A stretch of 64,000 bases of DNA from Marchantia polymorpha subsp. ruderalis (taxonomy: Eukaryota; Streptophyta; Marchantiopsida; Marchantiales; Marchantiaceae), in the NCBI GenBank assembly GCA_037833965.1, contig AP031354.1:16594001-16658000 (forward strand), read 5' to 3'. Positions 44,411 to 56,162 of this stretch are shown in pieces. Position numbers and translations under genes: made by a program. The notes below the pieces were generated by a model, which saw only the letters and a program-made list of their open reading frames with translations, was not told the DNA's origin and ran no database searches. The first letter of the stretch is position 1; every line of letters begins with the position of its first letter.

Positions 44411-46579
44411 CATACTCATTCACGGAACGGATGCTTCACAATGAGTTAGATATTAGTGCATTGGCAATATGGAATGGCTTCATCCAACTCTTAAGTGCTT
44501 CTTCAAGCTGAACCATTAAATAAGATGCTGCTGAATTTTGAACACTACTCTGAAATTACAGGGATGTATTGGTGTTCAAATGACCGAAATGGCGGTTTTC
44601 TGATCAAAGTGAAACACAATGGAGAAATCAGTTACTGTAAATGAAAAACATATTGAGTTCATCGACATCCTCACAAAAGCAAATTCAAAAAGCTATATTT
44701 AACAAAAGTATTCTTCTGTGGAGGTAGTCTTAACATGAACCTATCTAGGAATGACGTTCATGTATATTATATGACATCTAACCAGATCTGTAAATCAAAA
44801 GTTTGCAAGCGAACAGGAGGCAGTGGTTTCAAAAGGTTCTGAAGATAGAATAAGTGCTTCAATCCCACTGTACTTAGATCGATACTTAGATGTAGGCACT
44901 TTTCAATCGAATCTAATCGTTTACAGTTGTCGTCCCTATGATCCTCCATGGCTTCCAAATTTGGTTCGTCAGGATGGTCGATAGTATCTTAACATTGATC
45001 AAACGCACCCTCTAGTCTCTCCTTTTCCTTCGTTACAATACCTTGTTCGAGAAACCAAATGCGCCATAACTTATGGCCCATAAATTATTCAAGTTACGGA
45101 GGCGGCCGGAATTCAGTATAGGCTACATGGCACACGGCACTGAATATACTCGATTTCTCTCAGAAAGAACACCTGTAAGCCATCCAAATGGTTGCATTTA
45201 TAAACCTCCGGAAATGGACCGGTTTTGTTTACAAGTTCTGTATGGTTTGATTCACGAACACATCGACTGGAGAAACGTGAACACGTATTGAACATAAAGA
45301 TCAAAATGTTTAGAATCTAGTGTTTCATAGAACCTCATTAAATATATACGGGTTTACGACGTTCTCAGAATTTCATAGAAAACAGGTCAATATCTTTTTA
45401 AGGTCTGGTTCGCAATCTCTTCCTGGGAAAAGCTTGAGAGAATTTGGAAGAAAGATGTGGCACTTCATATCAGCACTCACATGGCATGGCTTGGCACGCC
45501 TGAGATCTCCTTCTCCAGTCATGATTTACGGTTCAAGATGGCTTTTGTCCATCCAATAATGCCCACAACATTTTGATCGTAGTGTACAATTATGAAATCT
45601 TGTCACAATGAATTTGTTAATGTGATGTGCATGATTCATCTGCTGGGTTTGATGGAGCGCTTCTGTAGATCATCATCAGAAAACATAAATAACATGTCAA
45701 AGTTTTACACTTAGTTTGAATCAAACAATAGGGTTTATATATATATATATATATATTCATTTTCATTTATTGATATCAAAAAAATTAATATTAGATCTTT
45801 TCAGACAATTTGCAGATTTTGCAAAAATGCAGAAGTCAAAATTTCATAATATCAAAAAATCATCAGATTCAATGTGTAATAAACACTAAAAAAAAACCTT
45901 AATTTTGATTTCAAAAAAATAAATTCAGATTACAAAATTCCATAGTGCCAAAAAGCCAAAATTTAGATGATTCACAATTCCAAAATGAAAGTAAAAAGAC
46001 GCAAATGCAAAAGCATATAAAAATCCAAAATTTTAATATATTAATTTGCCTCAATGATAGTGTTAAGTAGACAAAAAGACAAAAGAAATGTGCAAGCTAA
46101 ACCATCAAGGCCAAAGAATGATTATTGCCAAGATTTAGTGGTTTAATGACAATGAGTCAATATCAATAACTAATGATGGTAAATTTTTTTGATGATATTA
46201 GTATTACTAGTGAGGTAAAATTAGACCCAAGTGAGATGACAAGACCTGTGGGCGAGGACATCGTTCTTGCAGGAGATCATGTATGTGACAATAAAAGAAA
46301 CGTTGTGTGGGTGATCTTGATTTGGTGAAGAAAGTAAAGAAGCATTAGTTTGATTTGTGGAGATTAAGAAAAGTTCATCAACACAATGAAGGAAGGAAGA
46401 AAAAATCATCGATGAGAGTGGAAAAAAATTCAGCTCTAAGACGAGTAAAATGAAACTAATTTTTCACATTGAGACAAAAGTTAAAGCTCAAAGACAGTAA
46501 GTTATCAAGCGAATAAAAACGAAGAAAGATTTTATTTTTTATTTTTTTATATTTAATCTTATTTTTTACAACATATTGA
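44411..46579 (+). repeat. Long direct repeat, copy 1 (2169 bases)
   Basis: This segment recurs at 49128-51296 with a constant offset of 4717 and no difference that I could find, including its TA run near 45737-45755. It is AT-rich and holds only short open frames (minus 44767-44958, plus 45073-45291, plus 45320-45559, minus 46221-46409), all duplicated in copy 2. None is recognised. Ends are CATACTCATTC and ACATATTGA, not the TG...CA of LTRs. Confidence 0.92.
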
Positions 46580-47157
46580 AAATTGTTGTAAAAAGGTAAA
46601 CAGGTACAAAGATTAAGAGAGAGTGAGAGAGGGTAGGGTAAGAGAATCTTTTTTTTTATGCATCCCTCGGGCAGTCGGTCAGGCAGCCAGTCAAGTCATG
46701 GAAAGTTTTAGTCCCCCACGAACTAATTCATTCACTGGTGTTAACCCGGGTATCTCAAAGATTGTATAGTTTCCAGCCAGTAATATGGCCATCCACTCAT
46801 AATTATTACATTTCTCGCAATTTTCTCGCCCCGTGCAAATAGACATTGTCGAAATTCCAACATACACATTTTTTGTAAAAAAAATCAGACTGTAGAAGAA
46901 TGCGACTGTTTTTTGAATATTTCTCCATATCGGGACATTATTCTGCATATCTACAGTCTTTTTTCTTTCTTTAAGGAGTAAAATTTTAGTGTTATGAGGT
47001 GAAGTTCTTTTTGAGAATTCTATATATTCAGGTATGCATCGAAATAAACATATGTATGTCCGGGTTGATTCTTGCTTGCATTAAAAGTCGGGATTAGGTG
47101 GATATATTCAGTGTTCTGCAGGCATCTCCGTCTTTAAAGTTCACTTGAAATTCACCT
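46580..47157. other. Unique spacer after repeat copy 1
   Basis: This AT-rich spacer has an oligo-T run at about 46651 and no recognised gene. A minus-strand open frame at 46691-46948 (85 codons) includes the Cys-containing stretch CTGRENCEKCNN. I cannot assign it. The first bases (46584-46594) complete a hairpin with the end of the repeat. Confidence 0.45.
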
Positions 47158-48765
47158 TGCCGACATTTAGTGGACAGCAGGCCCTTTCGTTCCCAGCGAC
47201 ATGGGAGGAAAGGGCCTGGAGCCTGAGAGGGCCTGCTTCGTTCCGGAATCAAGGCGCAGATCTGAGGCCGGGAGCGTCGTTGGAAAGAACGCTGAAGTGT
47301 CGGTTTCGGAATTCCCTTTGACATACAAGTGTCCATCAGCGGCATCGAGTATCTGGATGCAAACTCTGGGATGGGCAGGGAAGTACACTTGGGGATCGCG
47401 AATGGGGCCCACAAGGGGCATTGTCATTCGGTGCCAGGCTTTCCACATCCACATGAGAAAACCTTTCTGTCGGGGTTCCGCAACGGGTTGCCGGACCGCT
47501 TCCTTCTTTCCAGCTCCTAAGGAGCGAAAGGCGGAGTCAGCACGGCGTGACCCGCTTGGCGCTACCGGAATGGAAACTGGCACTCACCAATGGCCACCGT
47601 GGCGCACGAATTAAGCGCATCTGGCCTCCAGCTATGGCTCCAGAAGGCATCCAATGAGCGAGATGAACGTCCCATCACGGCCAGGCTCGAGAGCTGCATA
47701 AACGACGCAGTTTGGTTTGGCCTCGGAGCCCTGTTCCAACACAGGCTCACGGCCGAGGTACGTGAGTTGTCCGGACATGCCGAGCGGCTGACGAAGCTGC
47801 CGCGTCGATCTGGTGAGCTGTATATAACACCCGACCAGAACAAACGAAGTAGCCACGTCCAGTTTCGAAGTGATGGACTTTTATCTCGTGAGAACGGATA
47901 TCATCTGGTCTTCGCATATGGTTCTGGATTCTATCCGGTAACGGTGTCAACCGGACTTTGGTGCCGACATTTAGTGGACAGCAGGCCCTTTCGTTCCCAG
48001 CGACATGGGAGGAAAGGGCCTGGAGCCTGAGAGGGCCTGCTTCGTTCCGGAATCAAGGCGCAGATCTGAGGCCGGGAGCGTCGTTGGAAAGAACGCTGAA
48101 GTGTCGGTTTCGGAATTCCCTTTGACATACAAGTGTCCATCAGCGGCATCGAGTATCTGGATGCAAACTCTGGGATGGGCAGGGAAGTACACTTGGGGAT
48201 CGCGAATGGGGCCCACAAGGGGCATTGTCATTCGGTGCCAGGCTTTCCACATCCACATGAGAAAACCTTTCTGTCGGGGTTCCGCAACGGGTTGCCGGAC
48301 CGCTTCCTTCTTTCCAGCTCCTAAGGAGCGAAAGGCGGAGTCAGCACGGCGTGACCCGCTTGGCGCTACCGGAATGGAAACTGGCACTCACCAATGGCCA
48401 CCGTGGCGCACGAATTAAGCGCATCTGGCCTCCAGCTATGGCTCCAGAAGGCATCCAATGAGCGAGATGAACGTCCCATCACGGCCAGGCTCGAGAGCTG
48501 CATAAACGACGCAGTTTGGTTTGGCCTCGGAGCCCTGTTCCAACACAGGCTCACGGCCGAGGTACGTGAGTTGTCCGGACATGCCGAGCGGCTGACGAAG
48601 CTGCCGCGTCGATCTGGTGAGCTGTATATAACACCCGACCAGAACAAACGAAGTAGCCACGTCCAGTTTCGAAGTGATGGACTTTTATCTCGTGAGAACG
48701 GATATCATCTGGTCTTCGCATATGGTTCTGGATTCTATCCGGTAACGGTGTCAACCGGACTTTGG
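47158..48765 (+). repeat. Perfect 804-base tandem duplication, GC-rich
   Basis: Copies 47158-47961 and 47962-48765 appear identical: every open frame recurs 804 bases on with the same translation. The unit is clearly GC-richer than the AT-rich DNA on both sides. It is open on both strands: plus 47201-47614, plus 47590 to the end of the unit, minus 47167-47583 and minus 47632-47856. None matches a family I know. The plus frame (LQLWLQKASNERDERPITAR..., GYHLVFAYGSGFYPVTVS) and the minus frame (PQVYFPAHPRVCIQILDAAD) both look protein-like. The unit could be a captured gene fragment. Confidence 0.9.
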
Positions 48766-49127
48766 ATATCGCAAAAATCACCTTCATCACTCGCCCTGAT
48801 ATTGTGCTCTCTTCCGATATTCAAACTCAAATATATTCTTCTCAGAATTGACAATTGTCGTTACATTCTTCGGTTAAAAAACGAACTTTGACGGAGTCGA
48901 ATTTTATCCAAAATAAGAACCGCCTTTCCATCTCCTTGAGTTACATTCTTTTTCAAAAAAGTTGTACATACATCTCGGTGGAAAATAATAATTTTTTTCT
49001 TTCTATGGATTTGATACTTCTGGTCACAACATAATAATTTGAATGATGGATTATTTACATGTTGTAAAACATGTAAATAATCCATCATTCAAATTATTAA
49101 TTTATTAATATTAAAATCATTTTATTT
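48766..49127. other. AT-rich spacer before repeat copy 2
   Basis: This spacer holds no gene. Its notable content is the perfect palindrome at 49032-49099, followed by about 30 bases of AT-only DNA before copy 2 begins. Confidence 0.6.
49032..49099. repeat. Perfect palindrome with 32-base arms
   Basis: Arms of 32 bases (TAATAATTTGAATGATGGAT... and its complement) surround a four-base GTAA loop. No mismatch was seen. It ends 29 bases before the second long direct repeat. Confidence 0.92.
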
Positions 49128-51296
49128 CATACTCATTCACGGAACGGATGCTTCACAATGAGTTAGATATTAGTGCATTGGCAATATGGAATGGCTTCAT
49201 CCAACTCTTAAGTGCTTCTTCAAGCTGAACCATTAAATAAGATGCTGCTGAATTTTGAACACTACTCTGAAATTACAGGGATGTATTGGTGTTCAAATGA
49301 CCGAAATGGCGGTTTTCTGATCAAAGTGAAACACAATGGAGAAATCAGTTACTGTAAATGAAAAACATATTGAGTTCATCGACATCCTCACAAAAGCAAA
49401 TTCAAAAAGCTATATTTAACAAAAGTATTCTTCTGTGGAGGTAGTCTTAACATGAACCTATCTAGGAATGACGTTCATGTATATTATATGACATCTAACC
49501 AGATCTGTAAATCAAAAGTTTGCAAGCGAACAGGAGGCAGTGGTTTCAAAAGGTTCTGAAGATAGAATAAGTGCTTCAATCCCACTGTACTTAGATCGAT
49601 ACTTAGATGTAGGCACTTTTCAATCGAATCTAATCGTTTACAGTTGTCGTCCCTATGATCCTCCATGGCTTCCAAATTTGGTTCGTCAGGATGGTCGATA
49701 GTATCTTAACATTGATCAAACGCACCCTCTAGTCTCTCCTTTTCCTTCGTTACAATACCTTGTTCGAGAAACCAAATGCGCCATAACTTATGGCCCATAA
49801 ATTATTCAAGTTACGGAGGCGGCCGGAATTCAGTATAGGCTACATGGCACACGGCACTGAATATACTCGATTTCTCTCAGAAAGAACACCTGTAAGCCAT
49901 CCAAATGGTTGCATTTATAAACCTCCGGAAATGGACCGGTTTTGTTTACAAGTTCTGTATGGTTTGATTCACGAACACATCGACTGGAGAAACGTGAACA
50001 CGTATTGAACATAAAGATCAAAATGTTTAGAATCTAGTGTTTCATAGAACCTCATTAAATATATACGGGTTTACGACGTTCTCAGAATTTCATAGAAAAC
50101 AGGTCAATATCTTTTTAAGGTCTGGTTCGCAATCTCTTCCTGGGAAAAGCTTGAGAGAATTTGGAAGAAAGATGTGGCACTTCATATCAGCACTCACATG
50201 GCATGGCTTGGCACGCCTGAGATCTCCTTCTCCAGTCATGATTTACGGTTCAAGATGGCTTTTGTCCATCCAATAATGCCCACAACATTTTGATCGTAGT
50301 GTACAATTATGAAATCTTGTCACAATGAATTTGTTAATGTGATGTGCATGATTCATCTGCTGGGTTTGATGGAGCGCTTCTGTAGATCATCATCAGAAAA
50401 CATAAATAACATGTCAAAGTTTTACACTTAGTTTGAATCAAACAATAGGGTTTATATATATATATATATATATTCATTTTCATTTATTGATATCAAAAAA
50501 ATTAATATTAGATCTTTTCAGACAATTTGCAGATTTTGCAAAAATGCAGAAGTCAAAATTTCATAATATCAAAAAATCATCAGATTCAATGTGTAATAAA
50601 CACTAAAAAAAAACCTTAATTTTGATTTCAAAAAAATAAATTCAGATTACAAAATTCCATAGTGCCAAAAAGCCAAAATTTAGATGATTCACAATTCCAA
50701 AATGAAAGTAAAAAGACGCAAATGCAAAAGCATATAAAAATCCAAAATTTTAATATATTAATTTGCCTCAATGATAGTGTTAAGTAGACAAAAAGACAAA
50801 AGAAATGTGCAAGCTAAACCATCAAGGCCAAAGAATGATTATTGCCAAGATTTAGTGGTTTAATGACAATGAGTCAATATCAATAACTAATGATGGTAAA
50901 TTTTTTTGATGATATTAGTATTACTAGTGAGGTAAAATTAGACCCAAGTGAGATGACAAGACCTGTGGGCGAGGACATCGTTCTTGCAGGAGATCATGTA
51001 TGTGACAATAAAAGAAACGTTGTGTGGGTGATCTTGATTTGGTGAAGAAAGTAAAGAAGCATTAGTTTGATTTGTGGAGATTAAGAAAAGTTCATCAACA
51101 CAATGAAGGAAGGAAGAAAAAATCATCGATGAGAGTGGAAAAAAATTCAGCTCTAAGACGAGTAAAATGAAACTAATTTTTCACATTGAGACAAAAGTTA
51201 AAGCTCAAAGACAGTAAGTTATCAAGCGAATAAAAACGAAGAAAGATTTTATTTTTTATTTTTTTATATTTAATCTTATTTTTTACAACATATTGA
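49128..51296 (+). repeat. Long direct repeat, copy 2 (2169 bases)
   Basis: This matches 44411-46579 base for base as far as I could compare, with no length change across 2169 bases. The left flank (AT-rich, TTTATTT) and right flank (TTGAACTTG) differ from those of copy 1, and no matching target duplication is visible at the outer ends. Confidence 0.92.
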
Positions 51297-54234
51297 TTGA
51301 ACTTGATTTAATTAAAACACAAATCATAACGTTTTATTGATAAAAAGAATCAAAAGAGTTTTCAGTCATAGTTTAAATCAGATACGTGATGTTTTCATTG
51401 CATCTGCACAAATTTATAAAGATATTTAATGAAATTAGTAATTTCACATACTGCTTTGTGATAAGATGTATGATAAGTCAATTATTTCAAAGATTTGCAT
51501 AATTACCTTTTTATAATTATTTCGATAATCGCATTTATTTTAATGAAAATATATATGTATTAGCAAGAATTAACGATCAAATCTTTGACATACTACCTGT
51601 AAATTTGAAATATATCTACCAAAACGTTGCGGTAGTGAAAAACTGGCTGTTGATCTAGGAATTCTTAGACACAAGGACTTTTTCTTTTGTTGCAAAAGGC
51701 AGGGGATGTTTATGACAAGGATGAGGATGAGGCAGTCTTAGACAAGTCTTCCAGTCAGAAGACGTTCTTCTGAACAATTAATGGCAACGGCAACCCATAA
51801 GTCTACCTTTGATGTCAAAGGTGAATTATGTATGGCCTAGCAAAGAAACACCTCGTGGAAGATACCGTGGTAAGATGAATATACTCACAAGGATGGTAGA
51901 GGTAATTCTATTGGCAGACACGGTCATCGGCACGTGAAGGGATTGGATGTAAAAGCAATACTAATCTGATAGTTAGTATCATTAGCAAAGATGACCTGGG
52001 TAATGGCATATGGTGGGTTAAAGTAATTGCATGTGATAGATCTAATTGACGCGTGGCGGCAGCAGTCGATGTTAAAGCCGTGGTATGAAATGATATTTGG
52101 CAAAGGATAGTAGAGGTTTTTGGACTTCGTAACATAAATGATCACATGGCATAAGATGGACTGAAACCTGGTCAACCTGAAAACTCAAGAAAAGAAGTGG
52201 ATGAGGCATAATAAGAATGAGAGAAATTAGAGAATCTGCTATATTCGAGAGTGACATGACGTTTCTGTGATGGAAGGTAAAATAGTAGAAACAAAAGAAA
52301 AGAAGAGATAGATAATCAAGTTTTTTGTGATTGCATTATTTGTCAATTGTGAATATAGCATCGTACTAAAGATTATATCAATTAAACATATTATTGATGA
52401 AGCTCGACTCGTGAATTCTTTTTGCTGAACCTTGAAAGAATTTGGACGGTGAATAATTAATTATGTGTGATTATGTATATCCTCTTGTGATGTTGTAAAA
52501 AGGTAGACAACCCTTTTCCAATAGACATGAAAAGAAAAGTTTTAGTTGAACAGAACAATGACCCCGCTCTCTAGCGATACGCTAAGGAACTATAGAACTG
52601 ATCATTCATGCGCACAAAGAGATCTCTCTGTAGATTTCTTTCCAAGCATCCATGGAAGGTATTGTGCAGTTGATGGATTAACGTTTGAGAGAGAGCGGAT
52701 GGGTCGTTGTCTATGGAAAGGGTATGATTTACTCCAGCAGAGTTACAGCAGAGTTCAAGCTGGGGCATTTCACGTGCTTGCAACCATGCCAATGTGTGTC
52801 AAAGACTCGATATATAATCTGCAAATCCCAAACCAGCACATCCGCTTGGTTGGACAGCGATCAGTGCTCCTTTCAGTTCTTGAGTTCGGATGGATGAGTA
52901 GGTCGAGACTTCGTTCGGTATCATCTTCTTATCGAGCAAACACTTGTGAAGTCCATCGATCAAGGGGTTTATTACACAAGCACTGAGAGTGGGCGAGACA
53001 TCTGAGTGCCGTGTCCTCTACAAGTAGGCGTTCTTTGTGCACTCATTGTGTTGTTGCCAGTCCACAGCCTTTCCATGCAAAAGCTGGTTGGAAGAGTTTA
53101 GAGGGCAACGGAAGGCAGCAGGGTCGACAATGGAGTCCTGCCTGAGGATGAATGGCATTCTGTAAGCCACGGGAGAGCTGCGATTGAACACAAGCTCCGG
53201 ACGTGCTTTGATGCGGGCAGGGAAGCGGTCACCAGATTGTCGATGTCACCAGATTCATAGCGGATGACGCGGCCCGGATGTGCAGACCATAGCCTATCGA
53301 AGTTCCTGCCCTTGTCCGGCAGAAACTCTGCGCAGTCCGAACTGAAGGTAAGCCAATGGTACTCTGCTTCGTGAGACACGTCGCTGTCACCATCCATTTT
53401 CATGGATGGTGACCGCTAGGTGTGAAAATGAAAATGGACTTTTTCTCCAATCGAACAAGCAGGAGTTGGAGCAATTCTCTGAACGTGACTTGAACAAAAA
53501 ATAATTCAAGGAGCTTAGATTTTTCAGATCTCCTTTTGTCCTAGTCAAAACCCGGCGCTCATCAGGTGCGCTCTAATCTACAATCCTCAGAGTCTTCTGT
53601 AACAAATTAGCAACCAAGCAATTTTCATCATGACCTGTAAAGGGCCTTCTCAAGATAACCCAAGGTATGTTTAGAAGGATACATAAGAAGTGTATAGAAG
53701 ATCAAACTGAGAATGAAAATAGAGGTCACTGTGGATATGTTCAGCAAGATAGGTACTCTGTAAAGAGTTTAGGCTACTGACTCCATGCGATCTGATCAGG
53801 AAGAAGAAGCAGTAGAAATGACGTCTCTGCTTGCATGGTAAATATAGACAATAGCACATAGTAGCAGAGCACGTGAAAACGCAAGCTCGTATAAGTATAA
53901 GGATGAGTTCTTATGTTCAAAAAAATGAATGGTCTTGTTTTTCCAATCCTCGTGCAGAGCCGCAGGTGAATCAGAATTGTAACTGGTTACGGTCCGGTGC
54001 CTGAAAACAGAATAGAATGCAGTGGGTCTGCTCGATGGGTTTTCATGCATTCCTATGTGGACTCTTCTTATTCTATATCAAAGCATGAATCGCCTTCCAA
54101 GAACTCATCCAGGTGCCCTCTATCGTTTATCTCACACGATGACTTTTGTACCGGCTGGCTCGCATGATGCCTTAAAGGGGTAGAAAAAACCATGCACACG
54201 TTTTGTTCTACCTCTTACAGGTCCTATCCTAAAC
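51297..54234. other. Intergenic, no recognised gene
   Basis: The first 1.2 kb is AT-rich. The rest is more balanced. Open frames at minus 51908-52175, plus 52546-52986 (146 codons) and minus 53098-53403 (101 codons) have no domain I can name. At 52491-52508 the sequence TGTTGTAAAAAGGTA repeats what follows long-repeat copy 1. A short palindrome built on CACCATCCATTTTCATGGAT lies near 53390-53410. Confidence 0.4.
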
Positions 54235-55646
54235 CTACATATAATCCGGAATAAGGTCAAAAGGTCCCCAAGGATCCCCAAATAAAGCAAAACAAAGATC
54301 TTCTAATTCGAGGAATTCGTCAGTTTCTCTCCCACCATTTGCGCACCTCTCACATACCCCCGACAAGGCGCTAAGAGTGGTCCTCTCCATGAAATCCTCC
54401 TTGTGCTGCCGGCAAATGGCGGTGTTACATTTTGCGCACTTGGGCGACTGCGCCCAGCAGCTGAAACAAAGGTACCGCCGGCAGCAAGCCCTCTCAAACT
54501 CCTTGTCATAAGGCACGCAAGTACCGCACCCACTACAACTCGGCAAACAAATGAAACACCCCTCGCAAGCTTTGATGGTGTCAATCCTTGCTGCATTCTC
54601 ACAACTTTTCCTCGTACAGTCGAACAAAACCTTCGCATAACCAAATTTGCACAAGTGACACTTCTCAACATCCATAGCTCGATCGTCATCAATGGTACTT
54701 GAGGACAGGTAAACAGGCCAAGTCCACGGTGATTGGTAAAGAGTCCAAGTGGTCGTTAAATGGAGTCCGTTTGCTCTCAAAATCATATCTCTCTGAGTAA
54801 ACTCGTTCTGCTCCTGGATTTCAAATTTTCCAAGGATTTGCAACTGTTTGATACCGCTCATCCCTTTCGAACGACTCATTGCAGAGTGCTGCTCCACCGT
54901 ATGCACAAGGGCATTAATATTGAGCTGTATACATCCTGGGACCTCCAGCTGCAAGAATTTGTAGGAGTAAGCTACTATGGAAGAAACAAAGTTGATAGTA
55001 GAAACTGCAGATAGAAGAAAATGAAGTTTCGGCAGGAGATGTTGCTAACCTTCTCGAGCTGGGGACAGAGTGATAGCGCATTGGCTAATCCTTCATCAGA
55101 GATCATTAAACATGTGACGAGTCTCATACTCTTCAGTAATCCACCTGCCCTCTTGACAAGGGTCATGAGAATGCCATCTGTAAGGGACTTGTTTTGAGGG
55201 CGTTCAACCTCTAACTTCCTCCACACCAGAACATCATTCACTCGGCTGCGCATTTGCTTGCTTACCCTCATGAGCGTGAGACGAGATTTCAAATCTGCGT
55301 ATGGTAAGATGGAGGGAAACCCGTCGGGAGTGCCATCGGAGTGTTCAGTACAGAGAGCAGCCTCCTCTTCCTGCCTTTCCTGCAACATCGAGTTGGAGCA
55401 AGACGGTCGATAGGAATTTTCCGTTAACACTGGCTCCAGTTTCTCGCAAGAACTTTCTACCCCCGACATCGCTCCCCTGGAATCAATGCCACAATCTTGC
55501 TCTCCACCGAAGTCTGACTCAAGATGCATCCCGCCTTTCATTCGTTTTGATCGAGAATCTTTTACCACATCTGTCTCAGGAATGAAGTCTGTCCCTACTG
55601 ACAGACCCGACAGCTTCTCAGTCAAAGCTTTCTCTACTGTCCCCAT
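54235..55646 (-). CDS. F-box / LRR protein with Cys-rich C-terminus, SKIP14-like
   Basis: SKIP14 is an F-box protein that interacts with SKP1 in SCF ubiquitin ligases and is thought to select substrates. Exon 1 (55050-55646, 199 codons) ends at a GT after the Lys codon. Exon 2 (54948 down to 54235, 237 codons plus stop) starts LEVPGCIQLNINALV. The product is 436 residues, close to plant SKIP14. Residues 1-110 are a divergent acidic leader. The F-box-like part follows: ILPYADLKSRLTLMRVSKQM with VLVWRKLEVERP. Then come LRR-like pieces (KSLTDGILMTLVKRAGGLLK, LMISDEGLANALSLCPQLEK, GMSGIKQLQILG). The C-terminal half has DDDRAMDVEKCHLCKFGYAK and then about 20 Cys, many as C-x2-C pairs (CEGCFICLPSCSGCGTCVPY, CAKC, CERC), likely binding zinc. 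This order matches SKIP14. The F-box itself is weakly conserved, so SKP1 binding is inferred. It appears intact. Confidence 0.85.
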
Positions 55647-56010
55647 GTTTACTACTCTAGCAATTTCTCACGATCTCAGTTCGTTCACGACCCCGCACTG
55701 TCATAGTACCATGAGCAATCTCTTCGGCGGATTGTTTTGCTCCAATTCCAGCTTCTATTCCTGAACATGCTCCAATGATCTGATGCATCTGATATTCACT
55801 AGAGTAACTTTGATCTCAGAAACCGATATATTCCGTTTGGTGATTCATTAGTCTAATCCACGTGCATGCGTGCGAACGAAGCTTTCAAGATTAAACTACT
55901 CAGTTTGTTCTCATCTTGTGCAAATCCTACACAATACTCCAAGAGCATGAGCGACTACTAGATTGCTTTTCAGGTCTCTCATGTCCTCTGTCCTCTATCA
56001 ATGCCGCCGC

Positions 56011-56162
56011 ATATTGAGAACAATCGATGATGGAGGGGGGTATGGGGAAAAATAATTACCTGGATTGGAATCTACTTTTACAGGTTGAAACATCATTAGA
56101 TTGAAAATAAGAATTTGAGACAAAAATAATAGGTCAAAAACTATATTGAGAACAATCGATGA
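56011..56162. repeat. 20-base direct repeat flanking 112 bases
   Basis: ATATTGAGAACAATCGATGA occurs at 56011-56030 and again at 56143-56162. This could be a long target-site duplication around a 112-base insert, or a simple local duplication. The insert has no poly-A tail and no recognised SINE promoter. Confidence 0.75.

Noticed and set aside
44411-51296. An LTR retrotransposon with 2.17-kb LTRs
   Set aside because: The repeats do not begin TG or end CA, no primer-binding site or polypurine tract is apparent at the inner edges, the outer flanks do not match, and no reverse-transcriptase-like frame lies between them.
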